This document shows positions 52,301-59,076 of a DNA stretch of 64,000 nucleotides, in pieces. Position 1 is the first letter of the stretch. Each line of letters opens with the position of its first letter. The translations under genes and the position numbers were made by a program. Origin of the DNA: an uncultured Kiritimatiellota bacterium (GTDB lineage Bacteria; Verrucomicrobiota; Kiritimatiellia; RFP12; UBA1067); assembly GCA_934667425.1 (NCBI GenBank), contig CAKULV010000008.1:1-64000 (forward strand), in the 5' to 3' direction. The notes under the pieces were generated by a model. The model had not been told where the DNA came from, made no database searches, and saw only the letters and a list, made by a program, of their open reading frames with translations.

Positions 52301-53009
52301 CGTCCGCCTTGAGGCGGGATCCAGCCGCGACTTCGGCGGCTCTCGCTTCCGCCGTGACGGGGTGGCGTTCCGCACCGGCTCGGATGGCTTCGGCGGAAAG
52401 TACGAGGTGATTTCGCTGGTGACTCCGGACGCGTACGTCTCAAGCGCGCTTTCGCTGAACCACTACGCAAAGTACACCGGCGGACAGGACATCGGCGAAG
52501 CGATAGTCTACGAGCGCGCCCTCTCGGAGGAGAGCGTGAAGTTCATCGAGGCGTATCTGCGCAACAAGTGGTTCGGCGATCCGCTTCCATGCGGCTACAG
52601 GCGGGCCCGCGTGGCGTCCCTCGACGTCGCGGAGGGGGCGACGGTGACCCTGTGCGGGAATGCGCCGTTGACGGTCGGGACGATATCTGGCGCAGGAGTT
52701 GTCGATGGAGCCGTTTCGTTGGATGGCGGCGAACTGACCGTGACGGTCCCAGACGACGGCTCCGTGCCCACGCTGACGCTCGGTGCGGTCAGACTGGACG
52801 ATGCGGTGACCGTGCGGTTCTGCGGCGCGGTCAAGAAGCTTGCGGTCGGAGAGCATGTGCTAATCGTCTCCGCGTCCATCAGGGCCGGGGATCCCGTCTC
52901 ATGGCCCGTAGATGGGCTTCCCGTGAACCGCCGGTGCGTGCTCAGGGCCGTTGACGGGGCTCTCGTCGCTCAGGTATGTAAGGCCGGCATGGTCGTTCAT
53001 GTCAGGTAG
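49308..53009 (+). CDS. Very large secreted lectin-like/autotransporter-passenger-like surface protein
   Basis: 1233 aa. N-terminal signal (SVLSFIAVCSALAYASHA). The first domain starts with the autotransporter-type motif LWNAEGNWAGGNVPADG (about residues 44-60), and beta-helical adhesin-like sequence runs to about 530. Two related jelly-roll/LamG-like modules follow: one at about 540-760 (FWVDASKASTMEI, KAWHDCRENEADFATPRY) and one at about 865-1100 (YLHLDASDAETIADAGDGVAEWRDWRG, KFIEAYLRNKWFG). The C-terminus is a short beta region with no barrel translocator or sorting motif that I recognise. It may bind the glycan degraded by the preceding three enzymes. GAGGAGG six bases before ATG gives strong translation. 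Confidence 0.8.
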   Translation: MNRHLNDRSVLSFIAVCSALAYASHATDGVWERTGSNTPETAYLWNAEGNWAGGNVPADGASVADFFTVPDASSTRYVYLPGDLSLKSVKYGSASGSLRLIGDGCIDLYDDGLDKTTGQITDYLRVYSDVRVMSKNPFVQFKASELCGDLRSSSTKIVLGSGPFIHRLDLYANKAGGNRISPMGEAFVLSQSFGALRIRCPESSATNNVSSWTLAANSRIARRVGGGDHALPVGTFVSASNGALPDGCFLKRIYDRDLIELSEAATADGETGLTFAALSQKYEQSIVGLESMGTAYPVTIMLSMYREEDEARLSLGYLDRMKPPVSEDRGVVFDSETAYPGTIVLEAVSCRQPVVLKNCHIEFSGEGLVNPAYVRHYSPESYSRMTVTNGLSASITCLSNVVGRLVKDGAGILSVTLPHSLTEAGDIVNTGTVRVEDGILRILADDNGTEPAVKNMEIGAKGEVRLADGVVLTVGRLTAESGAVVSGKGVIMLAGIQDVDGVILRDGARIETDLGVKSRERVVTSVEAKVVGTPAFWVDASKASTMEIEADGDDRRVKAWHDCRENEADFATPRYLFATNVADVSPKLIKNDRGEDYAVDFAFHEASESEIEKTEALVWSAPVSNIKAVFKVLDPLTRGGTCVLGQTKRLSSHSGAMRRTQYPHIDGGAHILHSSAGARKCVNFLNGERVTRWSGPEPGYPVQTYTYSGKTFTRCVLHEIWNTNGVDLAADAFGYSCYTKNANGIDRICECLVYTNELTYAERLQVAEYLTRKWCGGEATYDRFGGVSGRIGALNGGGGYHVGAEGYAVVDRVGGSGTFTKTGAGAMYVDDLVAPELGLKVAGGTLTIRSVSVARESLPQGAYLHLDASDAETIADAGDGVAEWRDWRGADHPAATPKFKKPAVKSVAELGGRNVVDFGDFHMYDSSTRTEGKGLQFAALDETRSVFFVYGSARGGGNLIGGSEGDWYSAGLFRGEGGEYGANPSSPLISTVSSVPRYVRLEAGSSRDFGGSRFRRDGVAFRTGSDGFGGKYEVISLVTPDAYVSSALSLNHYAKYTGGQDIGEAIVYERALSEESVKFIEAYLRNKWFGDPLPCGYRRARVASLDVAEGATVTLCGNAPLTVGTISGAGVVDGAVSLDGGELTVTVPDDGSVPTLTLGAVRLDDAVTVRFCGAVKKLAVGEHVLIVSASIRAGDPVSWPVDGLPVNRRCVLRAVDGALVAQVCKAGMVVHVR

Positions 53010-53128
53010 GGATTTGTCCGATAGGCTAACGGTCATCGCGGCTCCTGGCAGCGGAATCCATCATGTCGTTGCGTGGCACGGCCAAATGGATGCCATATAC
53101 CCGTGGACTAATGAGGCGTAACTCTCCA

Positions 53129-53157
53129 TTGATATGATGGCGCAGTTGCGCTACAAT
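53129..53157 (+). promoter_or_regulatory. Sigma-70-like promoter at the island edge
   Basis: TTGATA (53129-53134), 17-bp spacer, TACAAT (53152-53157), upstream of a small reading frame at 53212. Confidence 0.45.
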
Positions 53158-53211
53158 GGCCTCATTTCCGTAATCACACTTTGGTTCGGGTTCTGTCTTT
53201 AGGAAGCGAAA

Positions 53212-53349
53212 ATGCGCGTGGCCATTATGTCGGATGCGATTGCATGCGCCTTTGCCGCATCGCTATGCGTGTCGATGATAAGTATGAAAGTCTGTATGAA
53301 TGCCGGCGAAACGGAAAATGGTATACTATCGCCAAATGAAAGAAGTTAG
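53212..53349 (+). CDS. Possible small exported peptide (45 aa)
   Basis: ATG 53212 follows TTAGGAAGCGAAA, a usable binding site, and a good -35/-10 pair lies 55 bp upstream. The 45-aa product has a hydrophobic N-terminal half (AIACAFAASLCVSMISM) and a polar tail (NAGETENGILSPNERS), like a small secreted or membrane peptide. It has no recognised family. It might instead be the 5' end of a gene lost in the rearrangement that left the methyltransferase/RHS scar. A second -10-like site (53319-53327) overlaps its 3' end. The rest of the 440-bp stretch 53010-53449 shows nothing I can name. Confidence 0.3.
   Translation: MRVAIMSDAIACAFAASLCVSMISMKVCMNAGETENGILSPNERS
53319..53327 (+). promoter_or_regulatory. 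Extended -10-like site, leaderless small frame downstream
   Basis: TGG-TATACT (hexamer 53322-53327), eight nt before an ATG at 53336 that opens only a 26-codon frame. The spacing matches the leaderless promoters elsewhere in the window; the downstream gene has probably been lost. Confidence 0.35.
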
Positions 53350-53449
53350 GAATGAACTCGAACGAAGTGAAACAGCGCATCTCCAAAGGCATGGGGGGAA
53401 GTTGTCGCTTCATTGATGGACATGGGCTTGTGCTGAAGTAGGTGGAGAC

Positions 53450-53682
53450 ATGGCTTGGACGCACATAGACCTTTTGCCGGCATTGGAGGCTTTCGCCTGG
53501 CCGCGATGCGCAACGGCGGCCGCTGCATCGGCTACAGCGAGATATCCCCGTCCGCCGGGGAGCTGCGCTCGGTGCGCTACCGCTTCCATGGGCGCGAGCG
53601 CTCGGCGGCGACGGGTCTCGTCAACTTCCGCATGCGGTGGTACGACCCCGTGACGGGCCGATGGCTATTATGGTCGCGATAG
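53450..53682 (+). pseudogene. Chimeric remnant: DNA cytosine methyltransferase N-terminus joined to RHS core 3' end
   Basis: ATG 53450 has AGGTGGAG upstream and reads THIDL. After a one-base loss in the T run near 53472-53475 the next frame reads FAGIGGFRLAAMRNGGRCIGYSEI. Together these rebuild motif I (DLFAGIGGFRLA) of a C5-cytosine methyltransferase. From about 53557 the same frame switches to VRYRFHGRERSAATGLVNFRMRWYDPVTGRWL, the conserved end of an RHS-repeat core, and stops at 53682 five codons after GRWL. In RHS toxins a variable toxin domain follows that point; here there is none. Neither half can work alone. It marks where an RHS/toxin locus once stood. Confidence 0.7.
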
Positions 53683-53701
53683 GAGCGTGGTAGGAGTGTC
53701 T

Positions 53702-53959
53702 ATGAATTGGATAATATGGTTTATTGTTTGGATTCTTTGCTGGAGTGGGGCTATGTTTGTCTCTAAAACCCTACGCCGCATGTTTGCTGAGATTAGGCAA
53801 AAGACAAATGGACTGGATATTAGGACCATTGAAGACATTAAGCGTGCGGGACGGGGTTGTTACTTTAGATATATGGTCGCATTGACATTTAATCTATTGC
53901 TGCTTGCGACGCCAATAGTCTGGTTGCTGATTATGGCGTTCATTAAAATTCTTGATTAG
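53702..53959 (+). CDS. Small two-segment membrane protein, immunity-like
   Basis: 85 aa: a membrane segment at about residues 2-20 (WIIWFIVWILCWSGAMF), a basic cytoplasmic middle (KTLRRMFAEIRQKTNG) and a second segment at about 62-83. AGGAG at 53692-53696 sets ATG 53702. I do not recognise the family. Position just after an RHS core end, plus low G+C and small size, suggest an immunity gene protecting against a membrane-acting toxin; this is inference from context. Confidence 0.6.
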   Translation: MNWIIWFIVWILCWSGAMFVSKTLRRMFAEIRQKTNGLDIRTIEDIKRAGRGCYFRYMVALTFNLLLLATPIVWLLIMAFIKILD

Positions 53960-54096
53960 ACGGTCCAAAAGATGCAATTGGATGGATATCTAAAGGCGAA
54001 GGATCGTGTGGCGGATGCCATCGTTGATGATTGTGCCGTCATGGATATTCTTGAATCCCAATGAAAGTTGACATGCATAATGGAAATTACGTTGCC

Positions 54097-54537
54097 ATGG
54101 AAAAGAATCTGCGTATCGCATCTGCCATAATCCGCTTCGACAGGGTGCCTGCCGATGTCGGTTCAGTCTTGTTTGAGCGAATTCAGGTTTCACCAGACGA
54201 GGATTTGTTGGTGTACGAACGCCCATTCCCGAAAAACATTAGCGTAAAAGGGTTTTACGGTCGATTCCGGACGGCGTGTAACGGGGCTGTGGGCAGGGAA
54301 TTGAAGAGGCTTGCGGCCAGGGGCCTTAAGCCTGTACTGAAGATAGACTATTCATCTCGCCAGTTGGATTACTTGAGTGTCACGATTGGAAGGGCTTCGA
54401 TTCTTAAATTGGCCAAGCAGGGACGGGCATTCCGTTTGTCTTTCCCGTCTCAGTCTGGCGGGATTGATTGGATCATGACGATACATAGAGAGATGTTTGC
54501 ATTGCTTGCAAGTTATGGGTTTTCGTTGGAAATATGA
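54097..54537 (+). CDS. Immunity-like protein, paralogue of the 58611 gene
   Basis: 146 aa, soluble, unknown family. It aligns over its whole length with the 147-aa product of the 58611-59054 gene: NLRIASAIIRFDRVP against NLKINHVVLRYDNVP at the start, GLKPVLKIDY against GLRPVLHVDY in the middle, and LAKQG against LAKGG after that. Identity is low overall but colinear. The alignment also fixes the start at ATG 54097; in-frame ATG 54061 would add 12 residues with no counterpart and has no binding site. Diverged paralogues behind an RHS core fit the habit of polymorphic-toxin immunity arrays. The gene is A+T-richer than the flanking housekeeping genes. Confidence 0.7.
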   Translation: MEKNLRIASAIIRFDRVPADVGSVLFERIQVSPDEDLLVYERPFPKNISVKGFYGRFRTACNGAVGRELKRLAARGLKPVLKIDYSSRQLDYLSVTIGRASILKLAKQGRAFRLSFPSQSGGIDWIMTIHREMFALLASYGFSLEI

Positions 54538-54578
54538 GGACAGGGTTTCGTCGATGTCCCTATGGAAGACTTGGTCAA

Positions 54579-55115
54579 ATGAAAAGTAATTTGTTTATGG
54601 TTTTTACTGCGTTGTCGTTGCTTGTCAATATTGGAGCCGCATATATTTGGTGCCAATGGTTTTTGCAGACATATGTGGTTCACGATCAGATACGGAAATT
54701 TGGCGAAGAGGTTCAGGGGCAGATCAGTGCTACAGGGTTTCATGTCGTTTACGCAGACAAGGACTATTGCATTGCGAGGAAAGATGATGGCGCGTGGTTT
54801 TTCCATTCTAGGTCGGCAGATGAAGTTGTCGCGTTTGCGGCGATGAAAGAAAAAGACAATAATATGGGCACTGCGCATAATCGGATGCAGTATCTGCTGT
54901 CCGCGCACAAGTTCTTTGCTGGATGGAAGAGAGGGTCTGACATATGTGAAGATGTGGTATTGCAATATAACGATACTTGCAAGTTCACTGATCGGCAAGG
55001 AGTTGGCGAAATGATGTCTGAATGTCGTGATGACCGCCTGTTTTGGACAGATCGTGCAACACGTGACGCCGAAGGTGGCACTCCATCCAAGGCGGGTACA
55101 GGTGCTTTGCGATGA
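54579..55115 (+). CDS. Membrane-anchored small protein, unknown
   Basis: 178 aa. An N-terminal signal anchor (SNLFMVFTALSLLVNIGAAYIWCQWF) is followed by a soluble domain (about 30-178) that contains HVVYADKDYCIARKDDGAWFFHS. Start could also be ATG 54534, which overlaps the previous stop and adds 15 basic residues; I prefer 54579 because the anchor then starts at once, as in the two genes that follow. No family recognised. Together with the next two genes it forms a set sharing an N-terminal S-L/M-x-x-N pattern in the anchor. Confidence 0.6.
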   Translation: MKSNLFMVFTALSLLVNIGAAYIWCQWFLQTYVVHDQIRKFGEEVQGQISATGFHVVYADKDYCIARKDDGAWFFHSRSADEVVAFAAMKEKDNNMGTAHNRMQYLLSAHKFFAGWKRGSDICEDVVLQYNDTCKFTDRQGVGEMMSECRDDRLFWTDRATRDAEGGTPSKAGTGALR

Positions 55116-55615
55116 GAATTTCTATGTTGGTGTGCATAGTGTCGTTGGCCTCCAATGCATGGCTGGGCCGGTTGGCATGGAAGTTCTACAGGGAGAAATC
55201 CGTGGATAAGGGAGACTGCCTGTCGTCAATCGGGCTGTCGTGCGTATGCTGCCGTGGTGTCATGAGGCTCTATGAGAGGAAGTGCTTCGGGGGCGGGGTC
55301 GAGTCGATGGCGGCACTCTCGAACGGAAAGACATATGGGGACGTCACTTTGCTCTATGGGCTGCCGGTGCCGGGCGATGCCGGCAGCCATCGCCTCCGCA
55401 TCGCACTCGCATGCGGAAACCGGCTGTTCATCAGCTACGTCATCGACGACATGGGCAGATGTGTGTCGATGCTGCTCCAGGGGAAGGACTCGAAGCTGCT
55501 CTATTTCCCTCGCGCAGACGAGGCTCCCGTCGAGTTTCCGCATGTGCCAATGCCGAACTTTTTCCGCCAGAGGGATGTGTTGCGCATTGTGGACGGCGTG
55601 AATGGAGGAAGGTAG
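55112..55615 (+). CDS. Membrane-anchored small protein, unknown
   Basis: 167 aa. Anchor MRISMLVCIVSLASNAWLGRLAWKFY, then a Cys-rich stretch (CLSSIGLSCVCCRGVM, about 36-51) and a beta-rich domain with LRIALACGNRLFISYVIDDMGRCVSMLL. The start overlaps the preceding stop (ATGA), so the two are translationally coupled. The Cys cluster could bind metal or form disulfides. No family recognised; immunity-type role inferred from position only. Confidence 0.6.
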   Translation: MRISMLVCIVSLASNAWLGRLAWKFYREKSVDKGDCLSSIGLSCVCCRGVMRLYERKCFGGGVESMAALSNGKTYGDVTLLYGLPVPGDAGSHRLRIALACGNRLFISYVIDDMGRCVSMLLQGKDSKLLYFPRADEAPVEFPHVPMPNFFRQRDVLRIVDGVNGGR

Positions 55616-55624
55616 GGTGAAGGG

Positions 55625-56062
55625 ATGAAAATGAGATTGACGCCGCTGCAAACGCTTGTTGCGCTGTCCATGGCGGCGAACGTGGTTTTGGCGGTCATGT
55701 GCGGACGCTGGATCTATGCCAATGCGCGGGCCATCTGCCAAATGGAGGAGGTCGCCTCTGGCATTGGCATGGAACGCCGGTTCGGCCTGCTTGGAGGCGG
55801 AATGGACGTGCATGGCTTCAGGGTCGGCGACGACATGGCCGTACTGATGAAGGCTCCCAGCGGCCATCTGTCGTTCGTCAGCAGGGAGCATGGGACAGGA
55901 AGGCAGTTCACGCTCCTGAACGGGTTATTGGAGGCCAGATGGACTGTTGATGGAGAAAGGCGCATCGGCCTGAAGGTCACGCACGACGGAAAGCCATTGA
56001 AGTTGCCGGACGGATGGCTAAAGGAGGAAAAGGGGATCCCTGATGGCGAATCGGCATTTTAG
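55625..56062 (+). CDS. Membrane-anchored small protein, unknown
   Basis: 145 aa. Anchor LQTLVALSMAANVVLAVMCGRWIY, then a soluble domain with GGGMDVHGFRVGDDMAVLMKAPSGHLSFVS. GGAAGG and GAAGGG lie just before ATG 55625. It overlaps the next short frame by 20 bp. Unlike the A+T-rich genes around it, this one is as G+C-rich as the chromosome. No family recognised. Confidence 0.6.
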   Translation: MKMRLTPLQTLVALSMAANVVLAVMCGRWIYANARAICQMEEVASGIGMERRFGLLGGGMDVHGFRVGDDMAVLMKAPSGHLSFVSREHGTGRQFTLLNGLLEARWTVDGERRIGLKVTHDGKPLKLPDGWLKEEKGIPDGESAF

Positions 56063-56240
56063 GGCATTGTCGGCAGCCGCTCTTGCCGGCGCGGCCATCT
56101 GCCTGTCGTGGTGGCTCTGCGACTTCGCCGTCCAGGTCGCGTCTTCCCTCAGCCTCCTGAAGCGCCTCGCGGACGACCCGAAGGAGAACGCCGTCGTGCG
56201 AAAGTCCGCATCCCATGCCCTGCGGACATTGGAGGGATGA
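56043..56240 (+). pseudogene. Truncated gene ending in the 115-bp repeat
   Basis: A 65-codon frame: hydrophobic start (FRALSAAALAGAAICLSWWL), then DFAVQVASSLSLLKRLADDPKENAVVRKSASHALRTL, nearly identical to the end of the protein encoded at 59077-59655. That gene has about 80 more residues between its anchor and this helical tail. I read the 56043 frame as a 3' fragment joined to a foreign start. The tail looks like one HEAT/armadillo-type helical repeat. It might still be expressed, since it overlaps the previous gene. Confidence 0.5.
56119..56233 (+). repeat. 115-bp direct repeat, left copy
   Basis: Matches 59531-59645 with three mismatches by eye (about 97% identity), same length and same reading frame of the shared C-terminal segment. 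The two copies bracket the restriction-modification genes, 3412 bp apart. Confidence 0.9.
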
Positions 56241-56298
56241 TGAATGTCGTGGCTTCAGGATGTCGCCTCGAATGGGACGGTTGCGGCACCTGAAATTT

Positions 56299-56307
56299 TG
56301 ATATAAT
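56299..56307 (+). promoter_or_regulatory. Extended -10 promoter of the restriction-modification pair
   Basis: TGA-TATAAT (hexamer 56302-56307). The predicted RNA start is near 56314, about 28 nt before ATG 56342. TTGCGG at 56281 is a possible -35 with a short 15-bp spacer. No controller-protein gene or obvious C-box is seen. Confidence 0.6.
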
Positions 56308-56341
56308 CTCCCGTGTATTCCGCTTTTCAGGAGCAAACAAG

Positions 56342-56983
56342 ATGTTTGAGCCACTGCCCTTTGAAAGAATCAAGCACGTCTACCGTTGCGATGAATTCAG
56401 TGAATTGCTGAAAGATGCGGTTCGCTTCTTTCATGGAACACCTGTTTGCAAGTTTCCGCCTGACGCGAAGTTTTCGGGAGCTGGCGTCTATGCACTGTAT
56501 TATATCGGAAAGACTGGGCTTTACGGAAAGTTCGGGCAGGAAATCAACCGAGAAGAGTATCGCTTGCCTATCTACATCGGAAAGGCTGAACCGTCAGGTT
56601 GGCGACAGAGCCGAACGACTGGGACTGAAAAGGCCATTAGCAAACTCTTTGAGCGCCTGGTTCAACATTCGCGAAGCGTGGCGAGCGCGAAAAATCTCAA
56701 GTTGGAGGACTTTGCCTGTCGGTTGATGATCCTTGAAGGCCCTGTAGTGGCGATGATTGCTTCGGTGGAGGCAGCGCTCATTGCCATGCATCGGCCATTG
56801 TGGAACAGCGTAATAGACGGGTTTGGCGACCACAATCCCGGCAAGAAGAGATTCACGGGCATGATTACGCAATGGGATGCCCTGCATCCAGGCCGTGCGT
56901 GGGCGAAAAAGATGTCGGGCGAAATTCCGGACGTCAAGCTTCTGAATCGACGAGTCAAGGACTATTTGGTCGGTATGCGATGA
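56342..56983 (+). CDS. Eco29kI-type GIY-YIG restriction endonuclease
   Basis: 213 aa. A GIY-YIG nuclease: GVYALYY with Tyr50, IYIGKA with Tyr78, Arg105 and His109 in LFERLVQH, Glu143 and Asn155 (PLWN). These six match, with almost the same spacing, the catalytic set known for Eco29kI. C-terminal GFGDHNPGKKR and DALHPGRAW are also family signatures. Eco29kI cuts CCGC/GG; the same target is a reasonable guess, not a proof. The stop overlaps the methyltransferase start (ATGA), an arrangement that keeps both enzymes linked. The gene reads intact. Confidence 0.88.
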   Translation: MFEPLPFERIKHVYRCDEFSELLKDAVRFFHGTPVCKFPPDAKFSGAGVYALYYIGKTGLYGKFGQEINREEYRLPIYIGKAEPSGWRQSRTTGTEKAISKLFERLVQHSRSVASAKNLKLEDFACRLMILEGPVVAMIASVEAALIAMHRPLWNSVIDGFGDHNPGKKRFTGMITQWDALHPGRAWAKKMSGEIPDVKLLNRRVKDYLVGMR

Positions 56984-58026
56984 GAAGTCTGGAGTTGTTC
57001 AGCGGGTGCGGAGGTCTGGCGAAGGGTCTTGAGTTGGCGGGGTTTGAACACCGCGCTTTCGTCGAGGTCAACAAGTGGGCGTGCAAAAGTCTGCGTGCGA
57101 ACTTCGATCCGGCGCTTGTGCATGAGGTTGACGTTCGCGCTTTTGACTTTAACTCTGTTGGCACTGTGGACCTGATTGCCGGTGGTCCGCCGTGTCAGCC
57201 GTTTTCTCTCGGAGGGCTGTCGCGCGCGGATGAGGATTCGAGAGACATGTTTCCACAGGCCATTCGGGCGATCCACGAGTTGATGCCGAAGGGGTTCATC
57301 TTCGAGAACGTCAAAGGTCTGCTGAGAAAAGGTTTTTCCGATTATTTTGAATACATCATTCTGCGCCTGACTTTTCCGGAGCAGGTTCCGCCTGTTGGAC
57401 AGGGCTGGCGTGAACATCTGACCGAACTGCGCAGCGTGAAGTTCTCCTCTTACGGGGGGCTGAAATACGATGTGCAGTATCGACTGCTCAATGCCGTCGA
57501 CTATGGCGTACCGCAAAGGCGCGAGCGCGTGTTCATTGTCGGTCTTCGAAACGACCTTGAACTGAAATGGGAATGGCCGACAAAAGTTTCAGGGCGGACG
57601 ACGATTGCGGATGTCATCGGACGGTTGCCGGATGCGCGACGCGACAACGGCTTGGGCGACCATGTGTTTGTCGATGGCGCACGGGAATATCCCGGGCATA
57701 CGGGAAGCGACTATGACAAGCCCAGCAAGACCATCAAGGCCGGTGCACATGGTGTTCCAGGCGGAGAGAACATGATCCGGTTTCCAGACGGGTCATTGCG
57801 GTACATGACCGTCCATGAGGCCAAGCTCATCCAGACGTTTCCTGGCGATTACCGGATTTGTGGATCATGGGGCGAGGCCCTGCGGCAGATCGGCAATGCC
57901 GTCCCCGTGCAATTGGCGCGGCTTATGGGCGAGCAGATGAAACGGACGCTTGACGCGGGCACACAAAGGGGAGCCAGGCGTAGGAACGGGCGGAATCCAG
58001 GCCTGTTACGCTTCGGTGTTGCATGA
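56980..58026 (+). CDS. C5-cytosine DNA methyltransferase partner of the Eco29kI-like nuclease
   Basis: 348 aa. All main motifs are present: I LELFSGCGG (residues 4-12), IV GGPPCQPFS with the nucleophile Cys72, VI ENV (109-111), VIII QRRERVFIVG (179-188) and X GNAVP near 318. The target-recognition region lies between VIII and X. It protects host DNA by methylating cytosine within the site its partner cuts. Start at ATG 56980 overlaps the nuclease stop. It is complete, in contrast to the unrelated methyltransferase fragment at 53450. Confidence 0.93.
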   Translation: MRSLELFSGCGGLAKGLELAGFEHRAFVEVNKWACKSLRANFDPALVHEVDVRAFDFNSVGTVDLIAGGPPCQPFSLGGLSRADEDSRDMFPQAIRAIHELMPKGFIFENVKGLLRKGFSDYFEYIILRLTFPEQVPPVGQGWREHLTELRSVKFSSYGGLKYDVQYRLLNAVDYGVPQRRERVFIVGLRNDLELKWEWPTKVSGRTTIADVIGRLPDARRDNGLGDHVFVDGAREYPGHTGSDYDKPSKTIKAGAHGVPGGENMIRFPDGSLRYMTVHEAKLIQTFPGDYRICGSWGEALRQIGNAVPVQLARLMGEQMKRTLDAGTQRGARRRNGRNPGLLRFGVA

Positions 58027-58205
58027 GTAATGAAAGATGCTTGCGCTGTGGTTCGGCGTATGGCTGGAGAGCCTGTCTTGAGACCGCCGAAACGCACGGT
58101 GTCTTCAGTGGATAGATGCCACCACGCCCCAAACGAGATGGCGGCGACGCGGTGCCGTCAGATATCGTACGTCTGCTGCATTTAGTGATTAAATTTGATC
58201 TTGAT

Positions 58206-58607
58206 ATGATTGTTTCGAATTGGTACATATGTGTCTCGATTCTCGTTCTGCTGTTCTTGCTTTCAAAGCCGTTTGTTTGGTTTTGCCGAAAATCGGCTTA
58301 TTGGGGACGTACCAAACTGTCCGAAGAGGAGATCGAACGGCTTTTTGGAGACGACGAAAAATCAATGTTGGCACTGCGCTTCCTTGCTAAGGCATATGAT
58401 GTGCCACTTGGATTTCTTCGCCCAGATGATGTTTTCACGAAAGAAGGGCGCCTGTGGAAATATGATTCGTGGACTTATGGCAGAGGGCAGGAAATCATTA
58501 GCGATTATCTTCAAAGCAAAGGGCTGACAATAGTTTCCGAGAAATGGACAGTATCTGATTTTGTGAATTGGTATGCAGGGAAAATACCTCATAAGACAAA
58601 TTGCTGA
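58206..58607 (+). CDS. Membrane-anchored small protein, unknown
   Basis: 133 aa. N-terminal membrane segment (NWYICVSILVLLFLLSKPFVWF), then a soluble domain with LSEEEIERLFGDDEKSMLALRFLAKAYDVPLGFLRPDDVF. ATG 58206 has no good binding site; ATG-like codons from 58116 in frame would add 30 polar residues before the anchor. A+T-rich. It stands directly before the second copy of the paralogous immunity-like gene. No family recognised. Confidence 0.55.
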   Translation: MIVSNWYICVSILVLLFLLSKPFVWFCRKSAYWGRTKLSEEEIERLFGDDEKSMLALRFLAKAYDVPLGFLRPDDVFTKEGRLWKYDSWTYGRGQEIISDYLQSKGLTIVSEKWTVSDFVNWYAGKIPHKTNC

Positions 58608-58610
58608 TTT

Positions 58611-59054
58611 ATGACAGTAGTCAACTTAAAAATCAACCATGTCGTCTTGCGGTATGACAATGTGCCGCAAGGCGTGTTGTCTCCAAAAGAGTTTCATCGC
58701 ACGACTGTTCCGTCGCGGGGGGATGTCGTGTCAAAGGACTTCTTCTGGAACAGAAGCATTACGCCAGAATCGCTTGAGAGGTTCATTGCGAAGGAACTGA
58801 TTCCTCGATTTGGCGATGATATGCAACGAATGGCAGGTTGTGGGTTGAGGCCTGTTCTCCACGTTGATTATGTGGGCCGTGGAAATGGCGTGTTTTGGGT
58901 TTCGTTGGATAGTGCCACAGTCAACCGGTTAGCTAAAGGCGGAAGTGGTATTGACATTAGCATTCGGGGAAAGGAAAAGGAATACGTTGCAGGATTGACG
59001 GCTACGAGCCTGCATCATTTGAGTCGCTTCAAATTTTCAATTGAGTTGGCATGA
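58611..59054 (+). CDS. Immunity-like protein, paralogue of the 54097 gene
   Basis: 147 aa, soluble. Colinear with the 54097 product (NLKINHVVLRYDNVP, GLRPVLHVDY, RLAKGG and FKFSIELA correspond to NLRIASAIIRFDRVP, GLKPVLKIDY, KLAKQG and YGFSLEI). The two lie on opposite sides of the restriction-modification pair in the same orientation. Start is three bases after the previous stop. Divergence of the middle region with conserved ends would fit recognition of different toxin partners; that is inference. Confidence 0.7.
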   Translation: MTVVNLKINHVVLRYDNVPQGVLSPKEFHRTTVPSRGDVVSKDFFWNRSITPESLERFIAKELIPRFGDDMQRMAGCGLRPVLHVDYVGRGNGVFWVSLDSATVNRLAKGGSGIDISIRGKEKEYVAGLTATSLHHLSRFKFSIELA

Positions 59055-59076
59055 GTCGTAGGGCTCTCGTTTCAGA

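Noticed and set aside
53962..54060. Second RHS boundary, because AAAGATGCAATTGG resembles a frameshifted version of the common RHS segment after GRWL
   Set aside because: The match is a few residues after allowing a frameshift; too weak to annotate.
56279..56341. C-box operator for an R-M controller protein
   Set aside because: No small helix-turn-helix controller gene is present and no clear paired palindrome is visible upstream of the nuclease gene.
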